A stretch of DNA of 5,560 bases from Actinomycetes bacterium (GTDB taxonomy: Bacteria > Actinomycetota > Acidimicrobiia > Acidimicrobiales > Palsa-688), in NCBI GenBank assembly GCA_021796905.1, contig JAKABK010000157.1, forward strand, positions 1 through 5,560. Reading direction: 5' to 3'. Under the pieces are notes generated by a model. The model did not search any database and had not been told where the DNA came from. It worked only from the letters and a program-made list of their open reading frames with translations. This document shows positions 1-4,961 of the stretch, one piece after another. Made by a program: the position numbers and the translations under genes. Each line of letters begins with the position of its first letter. Position 1 is the stretch's first letter.

Positions 1-118
1 CTGCCGGCGCTGCGGGAGGCCGCACGCGGTGTTCCGCAAGTTCGGCCTGTGCCGGATCTGTCTGCGGGAGCTGGTGCACGCCGGCGAGGTGCCGGGCGTG
101 ACCAAGGCGAGCTGGTAG
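1..118 (+). CDS. rpsN: 30S ribosomal protein S14, type Z (zinc-binding), 3' end only
   Basis: The reading frame begins at base 2 and gives 38 residues ending in the stop TAG at 116-118. It starts at CRRC, continues through [16 protein letters not shown] and ends VPGVTKASW, which is the C-terminal two-thirds of the short (about 61-residue) S14. Two CxxC pairs (CRRC and CRIC) are visible, so this is the zinc-ribbon C+ form rather than the longer cysteine-free form. S14 binds 16S rRNA in the head of the 30S subunit. The start lies outside the window, which also explains why a plain ORF search misses the gene. Its position before rpsH matches the spc operon. The stop codon sits inside the rpsH Shine-Dalgarno sequence, so the two genes are probably coupled in translation. 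Confidence 0.96.
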   Translation, partial: CRRCGRPHAVFRKFGLCRICLRELVHAGEVPGVTKASW

Positions 119-122
119 GAGG
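117..122 (+). promoter_or_regulatory. Ribosome binding site of rpsH, overlapping the rpsN stop
   Basis: AGGAGG at 117-122 is a full Shine-Dalgarno core. Its first two bases are the last two of the rpsN stop TAG. It ends 8 bases before the GTG at 131 but 14 bases before the ATG at 137, so it favours the GTG as the rpsH start. Confidence 0.85.
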
Positions 123-130
123 ACGCGACC

Positions 131-535
131 GTGACCATGACCGACCCGATCGCCGACATGCTCACCCGTATCCGCAACGCCAACGTGGCGATGCACGACA
201 CGGTGAGGATGCCCTCGTCCAAGCTGAAGGAGTCACTCGCAGCCGTGCTCGTGAAGGAGGGTTACATCTCGGGCTTCGAGGTGACCACCGATGCGAGCCG
301 TCCCGGCCGGCTCCTCGAGGTGCGGATGAAGTACTCCCCGGAGCGCAAACGGACGATCTCCGGCATTCGCCGGATCTCCAAGCCCGGTCTCCGGGTCTAC
401 ACCGCAGCCGACCACCTGCCGCGTGTCCTCGGCGGCCTCGGGGTCGCCGTCCTGTCCACCAGTCAAGGGCTGATGACCGACCGCGAGGCGCGCAAGCGTC
501 GCGTGGGCGGCGAGGTCCTCTGCTACGTGTGGTGA
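131..535 (+). CDS. rpsH: 30S ribosomal protein S8
   Basis: The 134-residue product is a complete S8, close to the usual 130-135. S8 binds the central domain of 16S rRNA and is needed for assembly of the 30S platform. The N-terminus [18 protein letters not shown] is the family start as seen in actinobacteria, where the same doubled MT occurs. The C-terminal signature runs from about residue 100 ([19 protein letters not shown]) to GGEVLCYVW, with the conserved STS and MTDREAR elements. The GTG start at 131 is chosen over the ATG two codons later because of its spacing from the AGGAGG at 117-122. In E. coli S8 is also the autoregulator of the spc operon through a site near rplE, but that region is outside this window, so I cannot say whether such control exists here. 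Confidence 0.98.
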   Translation: MTMTDPIADMLTRIRNANVAMHDTVRMPSSKLKESLAAVLVKEGYISGFEVTTDASRPGRLLEVRMKYSPERKRTISGIRRISKPGLRVYTAADHLPRVLGGLGVAVLSTSQGLMTDREARKRRVGGEVLCYVW

Positions 536-548
536 GGAGATAGCCACC

Positions 549-1088
549 ATGTCCCGAATCGGCCGCAGTCCGATCCCGGTCCCCGCGGGGGTCGAGGTGT
601 CCCTCGCCGACCGTCAGGTCACCGTCAAGGGCCCGAGGGGCTCCTTGGTGAGGAGCCTTCCCGGAGCGATCACCGTCCGCCAGGACGGAGCGACCCTGCT
701 CGTCGAGCGCCCCGACGACCAGCGCCACAACCGCGCCCTTCACGGGCTCACCCGGAGCCTGGTGAGCAACATGGTGATCGGGGTGACCGACGGTTTCGCC
801 AAGGAGCTCGAGATCGTCGGGGTCGGCTACCGGGCGGTCGCGCGCGGCGCCGAGCAGATCGAGCTCGCGCTCGGCTTCTCCCACCCGGTCGTCGTGGACG
901 CCCCCGAGGGGATCAGCTTCGAGGTGCCCGCCCCGACCCGTGTGTCGGTCCGGGGGATCGACAAGGAGATGGTCGGGCAGGTTGCGGCCAACATCCGCAA
1001 GATCCGCAAGCCGGAGCCCTACAAGGGCAAGGGAGTCCGCTACGCCGGGGAGCGGGTCGTCCGCAAGGCCGGCAAGGCCGCGAAGTGA
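549..1088 (+). CDS. rplF: 50S ribosomal protein L6
   Basis: The 179-residue product has the usual L6 length and two similar alpha/beta domains. The N-terminal domain starts [17 protein letters not shown] and has the VTVKGPRG strand at residues 25-31. The second domain, from about residue 85, starts [12 protein letters not shown]. The L6 signature [14 protein letters not shown] is at residues 155-168, followed by a basic tail ([10 protein letters not shown]). L6 binds 23S rRNA near the sarcin-ricin loop and factor-binding site. The ATG start is preceded by AGGAG at 535-539, which shares its first A with the rpsH stop TGA at 533-535. Only 13 bases separate the genes, so coupled translation with rpsH is likely. 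Nothing in the sequence is unusual for the family. Confidence 0.98.
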   Translation: MSRIGRSPIPVPAGVEVSLADRQVTVKGPRGSLVRSLPGAITVRQDGATLLVERPDDQRHNRALHGLTRSLVSNMVIGVTDGFAKELEIVGVGYRAVARGAEQIELALGFSHPVVVDAPEGISFEVPAPTRVSVRGIDKEMVGQVAANIRKIRKPEPYKGKGVRYAGERVVRKAGKAAK

Positions 1089-1111
1089 CCGGCCAGCAGC
1101 GAGGAGCGTAG

Positions 1112-1480
1112 ATGAGCATCACCACCAAGCAGAAGCAGGTGTCGCTTGCCCGACGGCACCGGCGGGTCCGCAAGAAGGTAGCTGGCACCCCCGAACGTCC
1201 CCGTCTGGCGGTTCACCGCTCGAACAGGCACGTCGTCGCCCAGGTGATCGACGACCGGAGCGGGCGGACGATCGCGGCGGCGTCGAGCGTCGAAGCGTCG
1301 ATCCGCTCCGCCGGTCCGACCGGCAACAAGACCGCCGCCGCCGCCGTCGGTCGCCTCGTCGCGGAGCGTGCCCGCGCCGCGGGGGTCAGCGCGGTCGTCT
1401 TCGACCGGGGCGGTTTCCTCTACCACGGCCGCATCGCTGCGGTCGCCGAAGCGGCCCGCGCGGCCGGACTGGAGCTGTAG
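1112..1480 (+). CDS. rplR: 50S ribosomal protein L18
   Basis: The 122-residue product is a full-length L18, which binds 5S rRNA together with L5 and helps place it in the central protuberance. The basic N-terminal arm (residues 6-30, [17 protein letters not shown]) is followed by the core strand [18 protein letters not shown]. The C-terminal family block [20 protein letters not shown] is at residues 97-116. The start ATG follows GAGGAG at 1101-1106 with 5 bases between, and the gap from rplF is 23 bases. The central section (residues 54-90) is very rich in alanine, as is common in high-GC relatives. It ends 3 bases before rpsE. Confidence 0.97.
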   Translation: MSITTKQKQVSLARRHRRVRKKVAGTPERPRLAVHRSNRHVVAQVIDDRSGRTIAAASSVEASIRSAGPTGNKTAAAAVGRLVAERARAAGVSAVVFDRGGFLYHGRIAAVAEAARAAGLEL

Positions 1481-1483
1481 GCA

Positions 1484-2035
1484 ATGCCGCCCGATTCGCA
1501 GTACGAGGACCGCACCATCAAGGTCAACCGGGTCGCGAAGGTCGTCAAGGGCGGCCGGCGCTTCTCCTTCGCAGCGCTCATGGTCATCGGCGACGGCCGG
1601 GGCGTGGTCGGTCTCGGTTACGGGAAGGCCAAGGAGGCGGGACTGGCCGTCCAGAAGGGGATCGAGGAAGCGAAGAAGAACCTGTTCGAGGTCCCCCTCG
1701 CCGGCAGCACCATCACCCACCCGGTGCTCGGTGAGGCCGGCGCGGGCCGGGTGCTGCTCAAACCGGCCGCCCCCGGGACCGGGGTCATAGCTGGTGGCGC
1801 CGCCCGGGCGATCCTGGAGATGGCCGGGATCCACGACATCCTGGCCAAGTCGCTCGGATCGTCCAACAGCATCAACGTCGCCCAGGCGACCGTCGCCGGG
1901 CTCCGGGCGCTGAAGCGACCCGACGACATCGCCCGTCTCCGGGGCCTCCCCGCTGACGAGATCATCCCCGCCGGTGTCCTGCGGGCCTACACCGAGGCCC
2001 GCAGGGGTCCGCACGTGCCCGACGAGGTGGCGTGA
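1484..2035 (+). CDS. rpsE: 30S ribosomal protein S5
   Basis: The 183-residue product is a complete S5. S5 sits at the back of the 30S body and acts in decoding accuracy. The N-terminal double-stranded-RNA-binding-like domain starts near residue 9 ([20 protein letters not shown]), with the glycine-rich [12 protein letters not shown] at 42-53. The second domain contains [12 protein letters not shown] (94-105), [19 protein letters not shown] (114-132) and RGLP near the C-terminus. The VKGGRR loop (21-26), where spectinomycin-resistance changes map in other bacteria, looks wild type. The N-terminal extension is shorter than in many actinobacteria. The ATG lies 3 bases after the rplR stop, with GGAG at 1471-1474 inside rplR as the likely binding site. 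The stop TGA shares its A with the ATG of rpmD. Confidence 0.98.
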   Translation: MPPDSQYEDRTIKVNRVAKVVKGGRRFSFAALMVIGDGRGVVGLGYGKAKEAGLAVQKGIEEAKKNLFEVPLAGSTITHPVLGEAGAGRVLLKPAAPGTGVIAGGAARAILEMAGIHDILAKSLGSSNSINVAQATVAGLRALKRPDDIARLRGLPADEIIPAGVLRAYTEARRGPHVPDEVA

Positions 2036-2247
2036 TGCCGGAGCTGACCGTCACCCAGGTGCGCTCGGCGATCGGCACCAAGCCCAAGCACCGCGGGACC
2101 CTGCGGGCCCTCGGCCTGCACGGGATCGGCACGTCCAACACCCTTCCGGACCGTCCCGAGATCCGGGGCATGATCGCCCGGGTCCCGCACCTGGTCTCGG
2201 TGTCGTCGGCCGCCGGTCCGGACCGGAGCGAGGAGAGGTCCGCATGA
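2035..2247 (+). CDS. rpmD: 50S ribosomal protein L30
   Basis: The product is 70 residues starting [20 protein letters not shown], with the family core LRALGL (23-28), DRPEIRGMIARVPHLV (39-54) and the two-strand, two-helix pattern of L30. L30 binds 23S rRNA in the large subunit. The ATG at 2035 overlaps the rpsE stop as TGATG and lies 7 bases after GAGG (2024-2027). A GTG directly upstream at 2032 would add one residue but is only 4 bases from that site, so ATG is preferred. Most bacterial L30 proteins are about 58-60 residues and end soon after HLV. Here about a dozen extra residues (SSAAGPDRSEERSA) follow. The last codons contain the rplO ribosome binding site, and the two genes overlap by 4 bases (ATGA). 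Confidence 0.95.
   Translation: MPELTVTQVRSAIGTKPKHRGTLRALGLHGIGTSNTLPDRPEIRGMIARVPHLVSVSSAAGPDRSEERSA
2231..2238 (+). promoter_or_regulatory. Ribosome binding site of rplO inside the 3' end of rpmD
   Basis: AGGAGAGG at 2231-2238 lies in the last codons of rpmD and places its AGGAG core 8 bases before the ATG at 2244. Together with the 4-base ATGA overlap this is a classic translational-coupling arrangement and fixes the rplO start. Confidence 0.8.
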
Positions 2248-2732
2248 GGATCCACGACCTGCAAGCACCTGCCGGCTCCAAGCGGGCCCGCCGGCGCGTC
2301 GGCCGGGGCATCGCCGGCAAGGGAGGCAAGACCGCCGGGCGGGGCACCAAGGGCCAGGGTGCACGAAACAACATCAAACCGGGCTTCGAAGGTGGGCAGC
2401 TCCCCCTGACCCAACGGGTGCCGAAGCTGAAGGGCTTCAAGAACCCGTTCCGGGTCGAGTTCACCGTCGTCAACCTCGACACCCTCGAGGAGCTCGACGG
2501 TGACGTGGTCAGCCCCGAGACCCTCCGGGCCGCGGGCCTGGTCCACAAGCACGGGCTGGTGAAGGTCCTCGGACGGGGCCAGCTGACCCGTCCGCTCACC
2601 GTCTCCGCGCACGGCATCTCCGCGTCGGCGGCCGAGGCGGTGAGGGCCGCCGGCGGTACCGTCACGGTCCTGGCCCCGCCCTGGGGTGACCGGCGTCCTG
2701 CGGCCAAGGGAAACGCCCTGACCAACCGCTGA
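2244..2732 (+). CDS. rplO: 50S ribosomal protein L15
   Basis: The 162-residue product is L15, an early-assembling protein that reaches deep into 23S rRNA. The extended basic N-terminus MRIHDLQAPAGSKRARRRVG is followed by the glycine-rich segment GRGIAGKGGKTAGRGTKGQG (20-39), then FEGGQLPLTQRVPKLKGF (48-65). The C-terminal globular domain shows KVLGRGQLTRPLTVSAHGIS (107-126) and AVRAAGGTVTVL (132-143), the L15 signature region. Many L15 proteins stop near this point at 145-150 residues. Here a tail of about 19 residues (APPWGDRRPAAKGNALTNR) follows, which I recall in similar form in some actinobacterial L15 proteins. The start is fixed by the 4-base overlap with rpmD and the AGGAGAGG site. A strong hairpin begins two bases after the stop. 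Confidence 0.97.
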   Translation: MRIHDLQAPAGSKRARRRVGRGIAGKGGKTAGRGTKGQGARNNIKPGFEGGQLPLTQRVPKLKGFKNPFRVEFTVVNLDTLEELDGDVVSPETLRAAGLVHKHGLVKVLGRGQLTRPLTVSAHGISASAAEAVRAAGGTVTVLAPPWGDRRPAAKGNALTNR

Positions 2733-2733
2733 G

Positions 2734-2758
2734 GGTCGCGGCGGGCCCCGCCGCGACC
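2734..2758 (+). terminator. Perfect 11-bp GC-rich hairpin after rplO, terminator- or attenuator-like
   Basis: GGTCGCGGCGG (2734-2744) and CCGCCGCGACC (2748-2758) are exact reverse complements separated by a 3-base loop GCC. The hairpin starts two bases after the rplO stop. There is no downstream T-run, so it is not a standard intrinsic terminator. Such T-less hairpins are often seen at gene ends in high-GC actinobacteria and may cause partial termination, pausing or protection of the upstream mRNA 3' end. It separates the ribosomal-protein genes from secY. The structure is read directly from the sequence; its function is inferred. Confidence 0.6.
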
Positions 2759-2761
2759 GGC

Positions 2762-2794
2762 CCGACGGGTGTCGGCCCGGGCGCGGGCACCGAC
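2762..2794 (+). repeat. Competing small stems sharing one arm (CCGAC / GTCGG / CCGAC)
   Basis: GTCGG at 2771-2775 can pair upstream with CCGAC at 2762-2766 (loop GGGT) or downstream with CCGAC at 2790-2794. The second pairing encloses an inner CCCG/CGGG stem at 2776-2779 and 2784-2787. The two pairings exclude each other. The outer arms belong to an 8-base direct repeat, CCGACGGG, at 2762-2769 and 2790-2797. The stems are short and the region is extremely GC-rich, so chance is a real alternative. Confidence 0.35.
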
Positions 2795-2796
2795 GG

Positions 2797-2831
2797 GGCC
2801 TGCGGCGCTACCCTGCGATGGTCCGCGGGCC
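2797..2831 (+). promoter_or_regulatory. Inverted repeat directly upstream of the secY ribosome binding site
   Basis: GGCCTGCGG (2797-2805) can pair with CCGCGGGCC (2823-2831) over 9 bp, 8 Watson-Crick and one G-U, leaving a 17-base loop. The right arm ends one base before the GAGGAG of secY. In mRNA reading through from rplO this stem would sit at the edge of the ribosome binding site. A transcript starting at about 2820 would lack the left arm. A role in regulating secY is inference. Confidence 0.35.
2809..2814 (+). promoter_or_regulatory. Possible -10 element of an internal secY promoter
   Basis: TACCCT matches the actinobacterial -10 pattern TAnnnT and would place a transcription start near 2820-2822, about 25 bases before the chosen secY ATG and upstream of its GAGGAG. 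No recognisable -35 hexamer lies 16-18 bases upstream (that area reads GGGCACC). The match is short, so it is a weak prediction, supported mainly by its place in the only sizeable non-coding gap after a strong hairpin. Confidence 0.35.
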
Positions 2832-2838
2832 GAGGAGA
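2832..2838 (+). promoter_or_regulatory. Ribosome binding site that decides the secY start
   Basis: GAGGAGA at 2832-2838 is the best Shine-Dalgarno match upstream of secY and its GAGGAG core ends 7 bases before the ATG at 2845. An in-frame ATG at 2818 lies upstream of this site and has no comparable motif before it, so the later ATG is preferred. Confidence 0.75.
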
Positions 2839-2844
2839 AGCTGG

Positions 2845-4161
2845 ATGCGAAGCTCACTGTCCAACCTTTCCAACATGTTCCGGGTCCCCGACCTGCGCAA
2901 CAAGGTGCTGTTCACCTTGCTGATCGTCGGGATCTACCTCCTCGGGGCGAACGTCCCCTGCCCGGGGATCAGCTACAAGGCGGTCCACGAGGCGTCGACC
3001 AGCGGGACCCACGGCGGGGTGTTCAGCCTGCTCAACCTGTTCTCGGGCGGGGCGCTCGCCCGTTTCGCGGTCTTCGGGCTCGGGATCATGCCCTACATCA
3101 CCGCGTCGATCATCATCCAGCTGCTGATGGTGGTCATCCCCAAGTTCGAGAAATGGCGGGACGAAGGGCCGACCGGCCAGAAGAAGCTCACCCAGGTCAC
3201 CCGGTACGCGACGATCGTGCTGGCGCTGCTCCAGTCGACGACCCTCGTCTACGCCTTCCACTCCGGCAGCCCGATCCTGCTCGGCACCACGAGCAGCCTC
3301 GACTACATCCCCAAGTTCTCGATCCCACTCGTGCTGCTGATCGTGCTCACCATGACCGCCGGCACGGTCGTGGTGATGTGGCTGGCGGAGCTGATCACCC
3401 AGCGCGGGGTCGGCCAGGGGATGTCACTGCTCATCTTCGTCAACGTCGTCGCGACCCTGCCGGCGGGGGGGATAGCCATCGAGCGTCAAGCCGGCTGGCT
3501 CGCCCTCGCGCTCGTCGTGGTCGTCTCGGTGGGGATCCTCGGCTGCATCGTCTACGTCGAGCTCGCCCAGCGGCGGATCCCGGTCACCTTCGCCAAGCGG
3601 GTCGTCGGACGCCGGATGTACGGCGGTCAGAGCACCTACATCCCGATGAAGGTCAACACCGGTGGGGTGGTGCCGATCATCTTCGCCAACTCGGTGCTGT
3701 ACTTCCCGTTCCTGCTCTCGAACCTGTTGCCGTCCAAGGGCTGGGGGCTCAGCGTTCAGACCTGGATCAACAGCAACCTCGCCCAGCCCAACAACCTGAC
3801 CTACATCGCCCTCTACGGCCTGTTGATCATCGCCTTCGCCTACTTCTACGCCCAGCTCACCTTCAACCCCGAGCAGCAGGCCGACGTGATCCGCAAGCAG
3901 GGGGGTTACATCCCGGGTATCCGGCCCGGTCTGCCGACCGAGCGCCACTTGCAGCGGATCCTCAACCGGATCAACCTCCCCGGCTCGTTGTGGCTGGCCG
4001 CGGTGGCGCTGCTGCCGGCGGTCATGCTCTCGTTGTTCCACATCCAGAACTACCCCTTCGCCGGCACCACCCTGCTCATCGCGGTCGTCGTCGCCCTCGA
4101 GACGATGAAGCAGGTCGACAGTCAGCTGATGATGCGCAACTACGAGGGTTTCCTCAGCTAG
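2845..4161 (+). CDS. secY: Preprotein translocase subunit SecY
   Basis: The 438-residue product is the channel subunit of the SecYEG translocon, which exports and inserts proteins at the cytoplasmic membrane. Ten hydrophobic segments can be placed at roughly 20-36, 76-98, 118-138, 157-181, 187-205, 217-237, 273-295, 318-338, 380-398 and 405-421, with the plug region before the second (about 58-68). Family motifs include GIMPYITASIIIQLL (80-94), ITQRGVGQGMSLLIF (184-198), the cytosolic loop QRRIPVTFAKRVVGRRMYGG (242-261) and GYIPGIRPG (354-362), the loop that contacts SecA and ribosomes. The C-terminus SQLMMRNYEGFLS is typical. The ATG at 2845 is preferred to an in-frame ATG at 2818 because GAGGAG lies between them, and MRSSLSNLSNMFRVPDLRNK fits the family N-terminus. 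The earlier start would add nine residues. The short first periplasmic stretch has PCPG where PIPG is common. Confidence 0.97.
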   Translation: MRSSLSNLSNMFRVPDLRNKVLFTLLIVGIYLLGANVPCPGISYKAVHEASTSGTHGGVFSLLNLFSGGALARFAVFGLGIMPYITASIIIQLLMVVIPKFEKWRDEGPTGQKKLTQVTRYATIVLALLQSTTLVYAFHSGSPILLGTTSSLDYIPKFSIPLVLLIVLTMTAGTVVVMWLAELITQRGVGQGMSLLIFVNVVATLPAGGIAIERQAGWLALALVVVVSVGILGCIVYVELAQRRIPVTFAKRVVGRRMYGGQSTYIPMKVNTGGVVPIIFANSVLYFPFLLSNLLPSKGWGLSVQTWINSNLAQPNNLTYIALYGLLIIAFAYFYAQLTFNPEQQADVIRKQGGYIPGIRPGLPTERHLQRILNRINLPGSLWLAAVALLPAVMLSLFHIQNYPFAGTTLLIAVVVALETMKQVDSQLMMRNYEGFLS

Positions 4162-4171
4162 TGGCCCGACT

Positions 4172-4193
4172 GGGTGCCGGCACCGGCGGACCC
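4172..4193 (+). repeat. Small GC-rich stem in the secY-adk gap
   Basis: GGGT (4172-4175) can pair with ACCC (4190-4193) and, inside it, GCCG (4176-4179) with CGGC (4184-4187), leaving a 4-base loop and a 2-base bulge. Positions 4174-4183 are also a perfect 10-base palindrome, GTGCCGGCAC. The 46-base gap otherwise shows no promoter-like motif and no clear Shine-Dalgarno. Weak pausing or no function are both possible. Confidence 0.3.
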
Positions 4194-4207
4194 CGACCGG
4201 CGACGAC

Positions 4208-4885
4208 GTGAACCCGGGCGCCCGTCTCCTGATCCTCGGCAAGCAGGGCGCCGGGAAGGGCACCCAGGCGCTGCGACTGTCGCGCCACTACGTCGTGCCG
4301 CACATCTCCACCGGGGACACCCTGCGCCAGGCGATCCGCTCGGGCTCGGAGCTGGGCCGGGAGGCCCACAGGTACCTCGACTCCGGGGAGCTGGTGCCCG
4401 ACGAGATCGTGATCGGCATGGTCCGGGAGCGGCTCACCCGCAGTGACACCTCCCACCGCGGTTTCGTGCTCGACGGGTTCCCCCGCACCGTGACCCAGGC
4501 CGAGGCGCTCGCAAGGATCCTCTCGCCCAACGGCCTGCACCTGGCGATCGACCTGGAGATCGACACCGCGTCGGTGCTCAACCGTCTCGCGAGCCGCAGG
4601 GTCTGCGGGGACTGCGGGGCCAACTACAGCGTGATCGACAACCCTCCCCGGGTGCCGGGCCTCTGCGACGTGTGCGGCGGGGAGGTGGTCCAGCGTGACG
4701 ACGACACCGAGGCGGCGATCCGCCGCCGCCTCGAGCTCTACGAGGCGGAGACCGCCCCGCTCATCGAGTGGTACGAGGACCGGGGCCTCCTGGCGCGCAT
4801 CGCAGCCATCGGTTCGCCCGACGAGGTCACCGAGCGGATCGTCACGGTCGTCGACCGGGCGATCCTGCACCCACCGGGGACCTGA
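4208..4885 (+). CDS. adk: Adenylate kinase, long form with four-cysteine LID
   Basis: The 225-residue product catalyses ATP + AMP to 2 ADP in the cytoplasm. The P-loop GKQGAGKGTQ is at residues 11-20. The AMP-binding part follows: HISTGDTLR (32-40), the ELVPDEIV segment (61-68) and GFVLDGFPRTVTQAEAL (85-101). The LID domain begins RRVCGDCGANY (130-140) and has Cys133, Cys136, Cys153 and Cys156 in two CxxC pairs, the pattern of zinc-binding adenylate kinases. RDDD (163-166) and IRRRLELYE (171-179) carry the expected catalytic arginines. The long LID differs from the short mycobacterial enzyme (about 181 residues). GTG at 4208 is the only sensible start, since no in-frame start lies between it and secY and the P-loop begins 10 residues later. 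There is no clear Shine-Dalgarno upstream. It probably shares the secY transcript. Confidence 0.96.
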   Translation: MNPGARLLILGKQGAGKGTQALRLSRHYVVPHISTGDTLRQAIRSGSELGREAHRYLDSGELVPDEIVIGMVRERLTRSDTSHRGFVLDGFPRTVTQAEALARILSPNGLHLAIDLEIDTASVLNRLASRRVCGDCGANYSVIDNPPRVPGLCDVCGGEVVQRDDDTEAAIRRRLELYEAETAPLIEWYEDRGLLARIAAIGSPDEVTERIVTVVDRAILHPPGT

Positions 4886-4909
4886 GCGGGCTCCGCCGGG
4901 ACCGCCCGC
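4886..4909 (+). terminator. GC-rich hairpin directly after the adk stop, possible T-less terminator
   Basis: GCGGGC (4886-4891) pairs exactly with GCCCGC (4904-4909). Inside it TCC (4892-4894) can pair with GGA (4899-4901) around a GCCG loop, leaving a 2-base bulge. It starts on the base after the stop TGA. No T-run follows, so intrinsic termination is uncertain. Like the hairpin after rplO it sits exactly at a gene end before a gap. Confidence 0.4.
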
Positions 4910-4935
4910 AGCGCCGGGGGCCACGTCGCCGCAAC

Positions 4936-4955
4936 CGCCCGCCGGGCGCCACACT
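4936..4955 (+). promoter_or_regulatory. Possible promoter region for map, with a small inverted repeat
   Basis: CACACT at 4950-4955 is a one-mismatch version of TAnnnT and lies 7 bases before the GTG of map, the spacing expected if transcription starts at the start codon itself (a leaderless mRNA, common in actinobacteria). No -35 match is visible. CGCCC (4936-4940) and GGGCG (4944-4948) form a 5-bp inverted repeat with loop GCC immediately upstream. The call is tentative. Confidence 0.3.
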
Positions 4956-4961
4956 GGTGGG

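Noticed and set aside
131..535. An S8-binding autoregulatory RNA site within the window
   Set aside because: In E. coli this element lies near the start of rplE, upstream of rpsN, outside this window. I saw no convincing S8-site mimic at the junctions present.
162..884. A 240-residue open frame on the - strand across rpsH and rplF
   Set aside because: It lies entirely opposite two certain ribosomal-protein genes, is full of low-complexity Arg/Gly/Pro/Asp sequence and matches no family I recognise. In GC-rich DNA stops are rare in antisense frames.
1040..2014. A 324-residue open frame on the - strand across rplR and rpsE
   Set aside because: It is a composition shadow of the sense genes, with no recognisable domain or ribosome binding site.
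1974..2243. Upstream extension of the rplO frame back to 1974
   Set aside because: It would run out of frame through rpmD and add about 90 non-homologous residues. The L15 N-terminus MRIHDLQ, the Shine-Dalgarno at 2231 and the ATGA overlap fix the start at 2244.
2818..2844. The ATG at 2818 as the secY start
   Set aside because: The GAGGAG lies downstream of it and in front of the ATG at 2845. The nine extra residues are not typical of SecY, and the ATG is only 3 bases after the possible -10 box.
2769..4211. A 480-residue + strand frame overlapping secY
   Set aside because: It is the wrong frame over secY: highly charged and Arg/Pro-rich, while the alternative frame gives an unmistakable ten-helix SecY.
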